A DNA stretch of 64,000 nt, taken from contig JAHQIW010007200.1 in the NCBI GenBank assembly GCA_019055375.1, positions 248,001 through 312,000 of the forward strand, read 5' to 3'. Shown in pieces: positions 10,153 through 21,555 of the stretch (position 1 is its first letter; each line of letters opens with the position of its first letter). The notes beneath the pieces were generated by a model, which saw only the letters and a program-made list of their open reading frames with translations, was not told where the DNA came from and did no database searches. The stretch comes from Parelaphostrongylus tenuis. Lineage: Eukaryota; Nematoda; Chromadorea; Rhabditida; Metastrongylidae. Made by a program: the position numbers and the translations under genes.

Positions 10153-13100
10153 ATGAGCAAATACGACTATCCGTTTCACAATATTTTCTTCGTCTTCTAC
10201 ATAGTCTTGGGCTCGACTCTCTTGTTATTGAATTTGCAGATGATGATAGTAAGAAAATGCGGTTACCCTTACTTTCACTTTTTACAGAATAGCTGCATCG
10301 AATAATTACAGCAATTTATTTAGCGTTTGTTTCTAAAATGCAAGGAAACTTTCAAAATTATTTCTACGGATTAGTTGCGACTTTACACATTGTAACTATA
10401 TTCTGTAGGTTATTCGACGATCCAGATCCTTATGGATTCTTTCTGCCTATCGTCTCATCTTTTTCGGCAGCGCTGCTGATTCTGTGAATTGTGGGACTCA
10501 AGTGGCTACCGTGGCTCTCACTCTCCGCACTCCTTTCATTCATCCAACGATAAATTTGGTGGGTGTCGACGGTTTTACACCATCCTGAGCTTTTGACAAG
10601 TTTTCACTACGCTTTTGTAGAACAAAGTGCACAATTTAAATTTTTCCTCTTTATTTCCTTTCTTGTCACTATACCTAATCGCATAAGGCAAGCTTCAGTG
10701 AAACGACGGTTTGACTGGCTTTTTAGTGTGAAAATTTGCCTATCGCCTAATAGCCGGCACCAATTCTGCTAGTTGTTGATAAATCTGCATGCAGCATATT
10801 ACATTTTCATCGCTGAGCACTCGTTTCGAAGAAAACGATGAAAAATTGAAAAAAAATGCTTTGTAATAGGTTTTCGCACAAGATTTCTTCTTTCTAATAG
10901 AGTTCATTTATTTTCTAGTTTTTTCTAATAGAGCTCTTTCTAGTAGAGCTTCTCTCTAATAGAGCCCGTTCAGCTGATGGGAGCACTTTTTCAAGCATCC
11001 TACGCCATCGAATATCCATCAATCCTCATTCTCTCTGTGAATCGGCTTGTCGCAGTGGTTTTTCCAAAGAAGATGGATCTAATTTTTGACAGGAAGAAAA
11101 CGACGGTACGAGAATTCAAAGACCGCGGTGTTCTATCTGCTTCATCTATTCAATTTGTCAACAGTTACATTGAAACGATCCTAGATGACTTGAGTTTTAT
11201 ACAGATAACCTTGATTTTGTGCTACCTCTTTGGTGCTTTAAATGGCGCTATTTGTCTTTCTGGAGAAGTTCAGTCACTGTGGGACCCATCTGTTCCAACA
11301 TTCTATTTCACGAGTGAGTCTGACGCTATTACTGATAAAAAAAGGTTTGCCACATGAATGGCGTGAAAACTTTATTCTAAAAATACTTCATTGTTAATCT
11401 ACAGGACAATAGTTCTCTATTTTTCTTCTCATGAACTCAGTGTCAACCAATCTATTAGCTTGTTGGGTTTTGTGGCTAGTAGGTCTAGATATTTGGTGGA
11501 CAGACGTGAAGCTCAAGCAGTCATTCTATAATGTTGAGTTACTAGGTTAAAGAAAAAGTTTCTGAACACAAAACAAAGAATTCAAAAATTAATGTTTATA
11601 CTTCTGCTATCGACTGCTTTTTTACAGACCCGCTCAAAATGATTTAATCTGATAAGGATATGACTTATTTTGAGCCATAGGTCTAGTGCTATATAGGCGC
11701 CTATTTCGTCCTATTGGGACTCATCAGTAGCACCCTCCCTCGGTTCCGTCGATCCCTTGAGGTTAAATAATCCTCTAAAGGAATCGGCGCCGAGTAAAAA
11801 CTAATCACCCAAAGTCGGATGATGGTCTTACCTGACTTTGTGGTGACCGGCAGTCGAGCTTACGGCTTTTAAAATGAACTATACTAATGTTTATTCCAAG
11901 CAAAATCAGTTATTGTAAATTCAAGAGAATATCTCAAATATTTCCATGAGAAACTCCCACGGCAACGCTACTTATAGCGTTGAAGGAAAAGCACCCGACA
12001 CTGATTCGTCGAATGTGCGTTGTTGCAGCAAGACAATACCAAACCTTGCACCACAAGAAGACTAAGAAGAAGTTGATGAAATGGAGAGAGTCGAAATCTT
12101 GTAGCAGCCAGCTCGCAGTCCAAATGTTTGCACCGCCCGGTTATGGTTCTTTTCGCTCAATAGAACATTTCTTACGTGGATGCCGATTCGAAACATTTGA
12201 TTGAAATGAAGAGGCATGTCAGGAGCTTCTCAATTCAAAGTCCAAAGAATGGCAACATCGAGCAGATTCGGAAGCTTGCAGATCATTGGCAGAAGATCGT
12301 GTATAATGATGGTTCATATTTTGAATAATAATTACTGTTGTTTTCAACTAAATTCATGCATGATTTCTGAATTTTTAGCAGATGCTGTGCTACTTTTCTA
12401 AATCTTTTATTACAGATGATACATCTCATGCGGTCTTCATACGCTCCATGGACTTCTGGTTAGGTGAATTCGTGTGTATTTCAAGTTTCATCATCTATCT
12501 TATCGTCGTCGTCTTTCTACTATGCAACGTAAGTCATTGTTATCTGAACGTTTTACTACTTTTAGCCCATAAGGCAGACTTTCTATGAACACCTGTATGT
12601 GGCGCAGTGGTTGAAGGTGATCCGTGTACACGTCGTTGATCACTCGATGTGCGATCGTTATTATATCGCGCTTAAGGTTCATCAACCCTGTATCCCTCCG
12701 ATGTCGGTAAATAGGTACCAGAGTTTTTTCTAAACATAGCAGTAACGACTCGATCTATTGGTAGGTCACCGCAAGTCATAGTAAAGGCCACGCGCATGAA
12801 TTCAATCACCTCAAGCAAAGCAGAAATTTAAAGGCGAATGCATGGCGCATCCCTGTGGGACTGATCGATCCTGAGAGGTTCATCATTTATTCTTTGACTT
12901 GATTTGCTGACGCGAGGCTGGAAATAAAGTAGTGGTAGTAATAGCGATAGGAATTCGATGGCTGACGTTTCGCTTTCTTCACAACATAGACGTACATTAT
13001 ATAAGACTCGGCAAACCAGATTCGGAATAAAGTCGTCGAAATGTCGGCAATCCAATTCTTATTATTATTATTATTGTTAACAACCTGGCGTCGGTCATGA

Positions 13101-13565
13101 AAGTTAAGTCTTTGGACTTACACATTTCTAATCAATCCTTACTCTATAACACTCGCTGAAATCGGCAATGTCTACGGGAAAGACATGCTTTCAAGAACCT
13201 GTTTATTTCAGCGTCAACTAATCAGTTCTGTCCGCGTCGAATTCCCTCTTTTGTTTCATTCTGTTCAAATATTGACGTTCTCGGGAATCTTGCTTTATTT
13301 ATGGTCTTTTCCGCCTTCAAATTCCGCACACTACAATCACATCATCAATTCACTTGTCGTCTTTCGTTTTGGCGCAACACCCATCTCATTATTAATTACA
13401 AACAGGTACAGTGTAAAGCAATGCAGTTCAGCGTTTTATTGCTTTGTTTGAATTTTTCTTTATAGTCGTCTAAATTATATTTGTTCTACCTATTTTAGAG
13501 GGGCCTATGATCACAGATCGCGAACAAAGGTTTGCGCCTTGACACAGCCCCCATATAACCTTTAA
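10153..13565 (+). CDS. Nematode 7TM chemoreceptor, intact, seven exons
   Basis: Exons: 10153-10248, 10409-10558, 10974-11105, 11205-11313, 12416-12528, 13212-13405, 13466-13565. They sum to 894 nt with no internal stop, giving a 297-residue protein. All junctions use GT and AG, with good donors such as GTAAGAA and acceptors TTCTGTAG and TATTTCAG. The protein starts MSKYDYPFHNIFFVFYIVLG, a short outside end running into the first membrane segment. Later come YRLIFFGSAAD, the TM3-end motif SVNRLVAVVFP, EFVCISSFIIYLIVVVFLLC (TM5), FSGILLYLW (TM6) and FRFGATPISLLITN (TM7). The SxNRLVAVxFP motif and size place it among Srg-superfamily-type serpentine receptors of sensory neurons; the subfamily (Srg, Srv, Sru, Srx) is unresolved. 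Introns 4 and 5 carry mariner, SINE and Penelope-derived debris, yet the frame is clean. Confidence 0.82.
11880..12345 (+). mobile_element. mariner remnant in chemoreceptor intron 4
   Basis: The plus strand gives KAPDTDSSNVRCCSKTIPN, then FAPPGYGSFRSIEHFLRGCR with FETF, which corresponds to the LPHPPYSPDLAPSDYHLF..HFLRGRRFETF region. A shifted frame continues with IEQIRKLADHWQKIVYNDGS and a stop. The frame changes at least twice. It lies wholly between exons 4 and 5 and is in sense orientation with the host gene. Confidence 0.8.
12597..12895 (+). mobile_element. SINE family C copy in chemoreceptor intron 5
   Basis: A perfect tRNA A-box-like block TGGCGCAGTGG starts the element. It continues with GATGTCGGTAAATAGGTACC and ends with GGCGAATGCATGGCGCATCC, GGACTGATCGATCC. 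The same blocks occur in the same order at 3967-4240, with partial copies at 22280-22350 and 59830-59960. It is a non-autonomous element with a pol III-type head. Confidence 0.65.
12905..13050 (-). mobile_element. Penelope-type terminal repeat fragment
   Basis: The plus-strand sequence TGCTGACGCGAGG..GGCTGACGTTTCG is shared with the 15.6-15.97 kb palindrome. It includes an eroded hammerhead-like core at 12960-12982 on the minus strand (GUGAAGA, short stem II, GAAACGUC, AGCC). The first core base is changed and stem I is lost. It lies in intron 5 of the chemoreceptor gene. Confidence 0.5.
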
Positions 13566-13569
13566 TCTA

Positions 13570-13822
13570 CCGATCAAACGAAATTCACTTTCTCTTCTGT
13601 ACTGCTTGGAACTAACAATAACATTTTCTTGAAGTCATTCTGGCGATGGATGACCGTAATCTAAATCAGGAGAATGTAGAATTATCAGGAAAGTACCGAA
13701 ATAATCTCTTGTGCTGTGGGAAACAGTAATCAAAGAACAACAAAGTCGATTACGGAGAAAGAGCAACTTTGAAGAAGAGTGGAATATTGAACTGTGTTTC
13801 ACGCTATGCACGTGTTACCCAC
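13570..13822. other. No recognisable gene
   Basis: Region just downstream of the chemoreceptor stop. I could not pick a poly(A) signal with confidence. Confidence 0.3.
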
Positions 13823-13825
13823 TGA

Positions 13826-13895
13826 GCCTTGGTGGTGCAGTGATAGCATGCTCTTCCGAAAGGATGAAATGGGTTCGATACCTATCCGAGAGTTT
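13826..13895 (+). mobile_element. tRNA-derived SINE head
   Basis: A tRNA-like segment with a TGGTGCAGTGATAGCATGC A-box region and a T-arm ATGGG/CCTAT around TTCGATA (B-box GGTTCGATACC). The acceptor stem does not close and the anticodon arm is short. It is therefore read as a SINE head or tRNA pseudogene, not a tRNA gene. Confidence 0.5.
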
Positions 13896-13899
13896 TGCG

Positions 13900-14635
13900 C
13901 ACTAATCAGTACTGTATATAGTTTTGACATCAGAGCACTGCGAGATAAGCGGTTAAATAAAATTTCTTCAACGAAAAATTTTTTGGCAAAGAGCGCAGAT
14001 GAACACTGAAGAAATCTAGGACAGAAAAAGCAGAAGTGGAAGCAGCACGAAGGGAAAGACTGAAAAAAAAACACAAAGAAGACATTGTAGCAAATTTCTA
14101 TTGTGGAGAATTTATACCACGTTTTGTGAAACATTTTGTACCCTGCAAAAATGTAATTCACAATATGAGATTTGCACACATAATGGATGAACCAAGAAGA
14201 AATTTACGTACTTCGGTATCCTACCAGCGACCGTTAAGCATTATTTGCAGTGTCTCCTCTTTCATTTCTTGATCACTTGTCGATCATGAGACGACGAGGA
14301 TGAGGATGCTTCAACAGTGTAATAAGAAAACCAAATATTAAGGATATGAGATATAGGCAAATCTGGAGCTATGTAAGAATATCGCAAGCCGGAAAGTCAT
14401 GCATCAAGAAGACGGACTAAGAGCAATTTAAAATTCTAAGGATGCTCGGAAACACAGGGTGAAGTCAGTGCTAGCCAAAACCGCTGGAGAATCCATGGGC
14501 GGTGGTGATACGTAGATCGCTGAAATAGAGCATGTAGACATAACATTATAGAGACATAAGGAGTATGCTATAACGACACTACCCATTGTGTAGAAAGTGT
14601 TTTTCATGATGTTACTTTACTTCAGTGTATACTAT
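13900..14635. other. No recognisable gene
   Basis: Overlapping ORFs at 13799-14179 (-) and 14036-14272 (+) have no recognised domains and are lysine- or phenylalanine-rich as expected from AT-rich DNA. Not called as genes. Confidence 0.35.
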
Positions 14636-14639
14636 AAGT

Positions 14640-15545
14640 GATTTTGTCCATTCAGAACATATCGCCGGCAATTTTTGCGTGCAACAATCAGCTATTGGGC
14701 GGAACAACTACGGTGAAATCGCATACGACCACTCAAATGAAAAGCTTCAGAGTTTTTCGACAAAGGATCTGAGGGTACTGCTCTATTATAGCGGCGCCAC
14801 CTGAGGGGTTCGGTGAAAAACGTTTTTTTTTTTGCTTTTGCAAAACGTTTCTGTAGTTTATCGGTAGCTCAAATCAAGTGAATTTCAATGGCATGTTTGA
14901 CTTCTCTAATAGACATTTTTGGCGCTGTATCAGTCATAATAAGATTTTCTTTCTCGTTTGAAGATTTCTCATTGGGTAAAAGCTTTGTTGTAATGAACTC
15001 TTGATCATTAGATAGAGAAAATCTTTCCAATCATAATTCTGTATTGGCTTTCGAAAAGGACTCCTTCGAGCTTCGTAACGACAGAAAGAATATTGAGTTT
15101 CAAACCCAGGCCTTTCAAGCCCACTCTTCTTGTGCGAATTTCGGAGCTCTAAAAAGTGCTTTCTATATAGCAAACACCTTTTCTTAATCAAAAAAATTTG
15201 CGCTATCTAATGGTTGAAATTTTATTATAGGAAAACTTTGATCAGTCGAGAAATCTTTGAATGTGAAACAAAATCTCATTTTGACTGAAACAGCGTTAAA
15301 TTCATGCAATATGATAAATGAAGTATGCCTTCATAATTTGCGTCATATAAGATGTCAGATAATCGACATTCGTCAGATAACAGCAAAGAATACGCTTTTA
15401 CCGAAGGCCTCAAGTGGCGCCGCCGTAATAGAACAGTATCGATTTGAGTTCATTTCTGAAAAATTGCATTCAGATGCACCATTGCTCATGAGCATGTTAT
15501 GCATATTGTTTGAGATAAAATTATTTTGATAAGTACGAAGAACAA
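14640..15545. mobile_element. Inverted-repeat DNA element D
   Basis: Two arms of about 47 bp, 14776-14822 and 15391-15438, are inverted copies sharing the CTATTA..CGGCGCCACxTGAGG core. They enclose about 570 bp without an ORF. The outer left flank (CATTCAGAACATATCG) and the right end (GCATGTTATGCATA) both recur together at 44.0-44.2 kb in a shorter element. This suggests a non-autonomous DNA transposon with outer ends near 14650 and 15530. Confidence 0.5.
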
Positions 15546-15674
15546 ACTCATGTAATCGAAACAATTCAAAGTTCAAGTTTCTATAAACTTCGGCATAATT
15601 GATTGATATTTGAAAATCAAGAAAACTTATCTTGATTAGCTGACGCGAGGTTGGTAAACTAGTCGTAGCAATTC

Positions 15675-15709
15675 GGCTGACGTTTCGGCTACCCTCCTAC
15701 TTCAGAGCC
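15675..15709 (-). ncRNA. Minimal hammerhead-like motif, Penelope type
   Basis: On the minus strand: GGCU, CUGAAGU, a stem II region ending GCC, GAAACGUC, AGCC. Stem I GGCU/AGCC is perfect and GAAACGUC is intact. The last base of the CUGANGA box is U, and stem II is weak. It is a damaged member of the family. Confidence 0.45.
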
Positions 15710-15872
15710 TGGGCGCATGTAGAATTAGTCTTTTGATTGATTCGGAGGATCTACTTATATGCTGCCTAGGTCAGGTTATCAGCATTTCTTCGTTAAATCT
15801 TTTAAGCTGACCTAAGCAGCATATGAATAAGATCCTCTGAATATTTAAATAGACTAATACTACATACGCCTA

Positions 15873-15907
15873 GGCTCTAAAGAAGGCGGGTTGCCGAAGC
15901 GTCAGCC
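15873..15907 (+). ncRNA. Minimal hammerhead-like motif, Penelope type
   Basis: GGCU, CUAAAGA, hairpin with GGC/GCC, GAAGCGUC, AGCC. Stem I is intact, but the G of CUGANGA is A and the base after GAA is changed. It is the inverted partner of the motif at 15675-15709. Confidence 0.42.
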
Positions 15908-15974
15908 GAACTGCTACGACTAGTTTACCAACTTCGCGTCAGCCAATCAAGATAAAATTTCTCGATTTTCATGT

Positions 15975-16880
15975 AATTGAATAGGTTTAGGTTTAGTGCT
16001 TTGGCTTCTGTCCTTTATCTACAATGTCCACTCACACAAGTGTTATCATTGATATGTAGCTAAATCAATTGGAATGTAGTGCATAAGGCTACTGCACACA
16101 TTTTATCAATCAAAAGCCACATCTGCTGCCGAGTTTCATCAGTGTGCAATAACCTTCTTTCTGTTCATCATTCACTCTGATTTTGAGTACAGTCATTGTT
16201 TACATTACACACCAACGAACGTGATGCATTCAAAAGAAGCGTCTTAAAACTCTGCTGCTTGAAGTTTTCAGCATTTTTTCAAGGAGAATTCCACCCCTTT
16301 CCATTGCTCACTCTCCAACGATTTCTTCTACAAAACAAAATACATAATTGTAAACTGAATGCAATATTTTTAGAGTGCATTCCGTAAAGATCGTTCGTTT
16401 GTGATCAATCCGCCGCTATGTGTTAAGATTGTATGGACGCGTGCTGAAAAAGCTTTGTGCAGCATTTTCACGGCAAATTCAATCCTATTCGGAGACGTGG
16501 CTTATTTTGACACATGTGCGTATGAAAGGTGGTATTCCTAAATGTGACATCGACGAGTCTTTTCGGAAATCGGAGTTTCATTCGTAATCTTATTTTCGCG
16601 CGCATTCCAGTAAGTGTTTTTTCGCGTGCTATCAAATATCACTGCAAGTCTTATTTTGAATAATTCTCGCTTCGTGTGAGCGCAACCGAGATAGCTTATG
16701 CTCTCAACAGATTTTGATGGTTAGAAAATCATACGTCAAATCAGCAATGTAAACACATTTGCTTTAGATTATACTTTGCATACTAAATTATTATAGGTTG
16801 GAAAGACAGTTTCCATCGCTTGTTAAAACAATCAGAATTTATGCTTATCTTCAGACAACAAACAACAACAACAACTATTC
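15975..16880. other. No recognisable gene
   Basis: AT-rich. A 63-codon ORF at 16196-16387 (+) has no recognisable features. A CAACAACAACAAC simple run lies near 16860. Confidence 0.35.
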
Positions 16881-16886
16881 TTCAAA

Positions 16887-17291
16887 TTACAGGCCTTCAT
16901 CATTCACCATTTTTTGCCATCGGTCCACTAGCTTTCGGATCTGATCGAAGTACCACTCTTTCGCCTCTGAATCAAATTCTTGAGATATTTCTTCAACTTC
17001 ATCGAAAGATTCAACGGCGACCTTCCAAAAAGTGTTACATTGATCGGAAAAGGCCGCAGTCAGATGGAACATCGTCCGGACTATAGAGTGGATGCGGTAG
17101 AATCTCAACTCCGTCCAATTCCTCAAACTTTTGCCTTGGTCTTTTTGGCCGTGTGTGGTTTTGCGTTGTCTTACTGAAACAAAGCGCGCTTTCAACAAGC
17201 AAGTTCTGTGTACTTTCCTGAGACAATTCCATTCTGCAGCAGATATAGATAAATTATATATCAATAGATGCGCAAGAAGTGAACCTTTCAA
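16887..17291 (-). mobile_element. mariner transposase C-terminal remnant
   Basis: The minus strand contains, across two frames, VEILPHPLYSPDDVPSDCGL (second catalytic aspartate region) and, further on, VEEISQEFDSEAKEWYFDQI, RKLVDRWQKMVNDEG and a stop. The latter is the typical mariner C-terminus. The upstream KVHRTCLLKARF block is shared with the copies at 1.5 and 11.95 kb. The frame shift between blocks shows it is dead. Confidence 0.85.
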
Positions 17292-17294
17292 ATG

Positions 17295-17870
17295 ATGTAA
17301 AAATCACACACAATTCATGCGAAAAAAACGATATTCCCATCCAAACAATGAAATGTTTTCCAACCTTATAGTTTAAATAGATAAAATTTTTTGCAAACGT
17401 TCCGAAACATCAACGAGACGTGATGGAACCGGACAGGTGTTAACTAACGTGCAAGTTGCCACCTTTTCAGAAAGTTCGATGTGGTGAATATTACCGCAAA
17501 GATGAGAGATTGTTACGAGCGTTTGCTGCTCACAACATTGAAATTGAAACTTCCAGTTGAGCAAATACTACTTAAGGCCGACAACTTATAGAAGAGTTCT
17601 GTATATGCAATTCGAGTGCTTTGAGGCATTGAAAGAACTGCAGATGACTAAAAAGCTTGACGAATGAATGACGAACAAATGGATGGCAGTCAAAGGCATC
17701 ACTTTTTGGTATTATAGGAATTTTTCCGTGAAACCAGAACGACCCATTTCGCGACCGTACTGTGATATGCAACAAGAACTGCCTCCTCTAATGCAGTCGA
17801 AGATGACCGACCCAGTATGAGGTTGGAAAGGAAGTTCTCGGGCACTTCAGTAAGCATGAGAGAATTACCA
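17295..17870. other. No recognisable gene
   Basis: Spacer with short ORFs on the minus strand (17373-17775) lacking recognised domains. Confidence 0.35.
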
Positions 17871-17874
17871 AGCA

Positions 17875-18085
17875 TATCATGGGACTCTTAGTATAGAGGA
17901 CTGAGCGCCCCAAGAGGATCGGCTAAAGACGAAGGGTAACGCCTGACTGACGAGACTGTCAAGGTTGAAACACGTGCATCGAGCTCTATAAGTCAGCCCA
18001 TTTTACAAATCACATGACATGTTGGCTCGAATAGTAATTGCGAGATATGTTGAAATTTGAGAGTAGTCTTAAGAAAATAGTCGAA
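17875..18085 (+). repeat. Family A copy, 5' truncated
   Basis: It starts near GAGGACTGAGCGCCCC and runs through the ribozyme region to the tail GAGTAGTCTTAAGAAAATAG. The front part of the unit is missing. Confidence 0.75.
17941..17984 (+). ncRNA. Hammerhead ribozyme candidate, family A
   Basis: CUGACGA and GAA are intact. Stem II GACUGUCAAGGUU keeps pairs with a G-U wobble at its base. Stem III sequence is ACACGUGC. Stem I GCCUGA/UCGAGC has one mismatch and a wobble. The cleavage triplet would be GCA instead of GUA, so activity is doubtful. Confidence 0.5.
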
Positions 18086-18119
18086 ACTAAAAGTAATCTT
18101 TTTTATTTCACTTTTTTAC

Positions 18120-18440
18120 AAGCCTCGCCATGTCCAACAATACAACCGATGTTCATGTTTTATTGCGTCATTATTGGAGAAAAAATCTTTCAAGCAAAGT
18201 CGAAGGTTTGGTTGTGCTTCGACCAGATCAGAAACTCGAACCGGACCGAAGGAAAAAAGTCGTAGAACGTTATAAATTTGCTACTTTTTACAGGTACCTC
18301 AAACTTTCCTTCCATCCTATCATTTGGATAGCGATTAAGCAGCTTCGCAGAAATTTCCAAATGGAATGTACATTAGCAGAAGATCATAGTGATTGTTTAG
18401 TGATTTTCTCAAAAGCGGCTTTCTGTAGTGGCTAGCCGAA
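18120..18440 (+). other. Unrecognised ORF
   Basis: A 101-codon frame (18130-18435) begins MSNNTTDVHVLLRHYWRKNL, which faintly resembles the N-terminal helix-turn-helix start of some mariner transposases. The rest does not fit, and a splice-like TTTTTACAG occurs inside the frame near 18293. Function unknown; it may be chance. Confidence 0.2.
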
Positions 18441-19110
18441 TACAGATTGCTTGCCTTCTCTTTTGCCAGGCGGGAGATTTCTACTTTTTTACAGACCAAA
18501 CCTCAAACTTGAATATTTTGACCTCTTTATAGATGATACATCTCCACTTTAACCATTAAAGGACGATGTGTACCCGCTTAGGTGCACGATTGCTTGACGG
18601 CCTTTATCGCTGCAGAGAAGTTTTCTCTTATAGATCTGCTAATCATTCAAAACTAAAATCTCTGCGATTCCAAAGACCTGTTTAGCTTTAGAAAACATCT
18701 TTTTATCTCGTTGTAACAACGGATACAACAATATTCTTCGCGTTCAAATTTCTTCATTTACCGACTGAGGCTGCTGTACGGTTCTTCATTAAAGCTTCAC
18801 TACTATTTAGATACCGGAAATCTGAAGAATTCTGATGATAAAGTTGGTTTTTAAAAGGTTGCCTCATAACGCTATAAAAGTGGAAAGAAGTTCATGTTTA
18901 ACGCCTGAAATGTTCAACAGCTGCCTGGACGTCATAGGTGATTTATTCGTAATTATAGATGGAATTTATACGTCAAAGGTATCTCATCGCTGCAAAAAAG
19001 ATGGAATATCATAAGTGAATTCCCTACGAAGGTTTTTTGATAAAAAGAGTGACTACTTCTCAAAAAATCCTCTACTGTTTTGCGGTAACACTACATCCCT
19101 GAAAAAAATC
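18440..19110. other. No recognisable gene
   Basis: AT-rich intergenic sequence. Nothing can be supported. Confidence 0.35.
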
Positions 19111-19116
19111 GAACAT

Positions 19117-20182
19117 TCAGTCTTTGTTATGCATTTCTATTGCTTGTCTTGCACGAACGTAGCGTGAGAGCTTATCTCTTATATCTAAACACCTCTGATA
19201 GATTTCTATGTGGAGGTAGTTGTAGTATATAGCTGGAGTAAGTGCACGAAAAGCCGCGTTCATCACTACGATGTATCTTTTAGGCCCATATTTCTGACCA
19301 CTAATTTGCATAACGCCGATGTTCCAAGCCTACTACTCAAAATATCTGTTCAACAACTCATAAAATCAACTACTAACAGCAAAAAATTATCCGACAAATT
19401 AGTACCGGTCAACAGTTCACTTTTATTGCCTGAAAAACCACGCAATTTGCAACCAACAATTGGCACACTCTAGTAAGTCAAATCATCGTCACCTAGTCAG
19501 TATACATCATGATAGTTTGAAATATACTATAGAATTCTTAATCCGTAGGCTTAGAACGTTTGCGACCACATTTTGCACGGGTGAAATTGAAAAGTTACAA
19601 ACACAGGAAATTCTTACATAGACCACACCTTTTGTGTACTCGCTTAGTTTTTTGTAGAGCACTTGCGAAATTTTCTTTCTCTGCTGTATTTTGGTAACAT
19701 TCAGTGCACGATCACGCTCTTCTGTTGTCGCCAAAACTGGGTTTGTTGTCTGCTGAAGAGCCATCTCTAATGGTAGGCAGCTGTCACACACCTCATCTTG
19801 AAGTGGGCAAACGTTATGTTCCTCAAACGCTCTTTGAAGACCGCCCAAACGTTTAGCATGCATAGATCAGTGATCAGACAGAAGAATAGGCGATCGTACC
19901 TAAACTATGAGATTGCATATTGCTAAATAAAAAAGCAACGAGACACACTTAGCGTTTGTTTGCTCACCTAATGTCTGAGCAGTGCGCAACTATCTGGTCG
20001 GTGGAGTCGACGTCGCCCTTTCTTTTGTTAGAACTCACATTCGCCTCAAAGTTCCCATCGCTGTATCTATCGAGGAGCCATACACTGAGGTGATGAGTGT
20101 CAATTTTTTTGCCCATGAATCTAAGCAACGTTACGCCGTTTTTATTCTGCAAACTGATGCTCCTGTGTATTTTCTGCTTCAT
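19117..20182 (-). CDS. Possible small multi-exon gene, unrecognised
   Basis: Three open stretches on the minus strand could be exons. The first (start codon at 20182, reading toward 19967) ends CACTGCTCAGACATTAG followed by GTGAGCAAAC, a fair donor. The second (about 19865 to 19618) encodes a charged, helical stretch with PLEMALQQTTNPVLATTEER and ends before a strong GTAAGAATTT donor. A strong GGTTTTTCAG acceptor follows near 19425. A further open frame lies at 19311-19117. The first two look more protein-like than the neighbouring ORFs. I do not recognise the protein, and the joins are guesses. Confidence 0.25.
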
Positions 20183-20204
20183 GAACTCCCCTAAAATGAA
20201 AGAT

Positions 20205-20475
20205 ATTATACATTAGATATACTAGCCAAGAGTAATCGAGTGTACAACATTCTGTGTCCGGTGATAATTTCACTGGACATAGAGTGAAAATGTTCGTCGA
20301 CGCTAACTCTTAGTTTGGGGACTGGAGCACCCACACAGGGTTGGCAAAAGACGAGAAAGGGTAACTGCCGACTGACGAGACCGCAAGGTCGAAACACGTG
20401 TATCGGGCTCTATAAGTCAGCTCATCTTAACAGACCATATGACATACGCGGCTCAAAAATGATTTTGTGGCATAT
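20205..20475 (+). repeat. Family A solo unit
   Basis: A near full-length unit: CTAGCCAAGAGTAATCGAGT, CACTGGACATAG, GTTCGTCGACGCTAAC, the ribozyme, then CAGACCATATGACATACG with the tail cut off near 20475. It is one of the least diverged copies. Confidence 0.85.
20367..20408 (+). ncRNA. Hammerhead ribozyme candidate, family A
   Basis: CUGACGA, a perfect four-pair stem II GACC/GGUC closed by a GCAA tetraloop, GAA, ACACGUGU, A, UCGGGC. All core residues are intact. Stem I has lost one C on its 5' side (GCCGA), leaving four pairs. The GUA cleavage triplet is kept. Confidence 0.65.
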
Positions 20476-20479
20476 TCCA

Positions 20480-21550
20480 GCACAATTTTTCATACAACAT
20501 ATACGGTTAGCAAACTCACTACCTTATGCAGTAAGTTGGTCTCTCGCATATAGAGTCATAACAATTTTCCACAATAATACAGACGTAGTATTTCCAAAAT
20601 TTGATCTGCAGACATTATCAATGAGTTCAAAATGCCTACACTTTTAAACAATACAGAATTGCATTATAGAAAAAACATTTGATACATCCATTTCTTACAA
20701 TATCACTGGCCAATGCTGCAAAAGTGAATCCACTATATTATTGAGCTTGATGCAATTGCCGATCCAACGATTTCTTCGAACATTACGCTTCGCTGGCTTA
20801 GGAAGAACATGTGTGTTTACCTGAACTAAATAGAAGTTGGCATGTTAACACAATGACTGAACGGGGAATATGTATTCCTTACTGGTTCTTCTAGATCTCG
20901 ATTGTCTCTCCACCTTTGGAATTCTTCCACTATCCATTAGTACTCAATCTTCTCACGTACGCCAACTCTGAATATCAGAAATAAACCTATAACTGATATA
21001 TACTTAGCTATGGTGAGTGTTATCGATGAACTAGTATCGAATACAACATGCATTATCACTTTTGTTGTAAATTACTCATTGCTTTCAATTTTTGTTCACT
21101 ATGATGTATAAAAACTATGGTAGATCAAAAGTAGAGTTTTCTTCTTTTTGTTATGCCCTCCATACAGTCCAATACAGTTGATTGATTGTCAAATTTAGCA
21201 AATATTCACAATAAATCAGCGTTTTTCTCTTAACAAGATGCATATATCTAAACCAAAATTACATGAGCGAAAAGTGGAAGTCCTTTTCTATCGAAGTAAT
21301 GCAAAAGTTCCGAAAATATCCTCAAAACGGCAAAAAAAGCCTTAATCAAATAGCGAAAATCGCTTAACTTGCTCTGTGCGCATTGATTTGTATCGCCGAC
21401 CCTTAAGGGTTAACAAGGCAAAGTATCAGCACGCGTACATAGAAGTTAAGTCAATATAGACTATCAGAAATTAGAAAATAAGAGATCAACATTTACGTGA
21501 GCAGTGAGGAGCAAGTTTCTGAATTATGTATATCAAAAGTACTAGTAGCA
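20480..21550. other. No recognisable gene
   Basis: AT-rich intergenic sequence with many stops and no repeat matches I could see. Confidence 0.35.
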
Positions 21551-21555
21551 TGTAG

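Larger units (their letters stand above)
15613..15970. repeat. Long palindrome of Penelope-type terminal repeats
   Basis: Two inverted arms of about 160 bp with a short centre near 15785-15810. The left arm starts GAAAATCAAGAAA and the right arm ends with its complement. Each arm carries TGACGCGAGG or its variant, a TAGTCGTAGC block, a hammerhead-like core and a GATCCTC segment. Inverted terminal repeats are a known arrangement of Penelope-like elements. Confidence 0.8.

Noticed and set aside
18130..18435. mariner N-terminal fragment
   Set aside because: Only the first 20 or so residues look similar; the GRWFxxFKxGDxSLED-type motif is absent.
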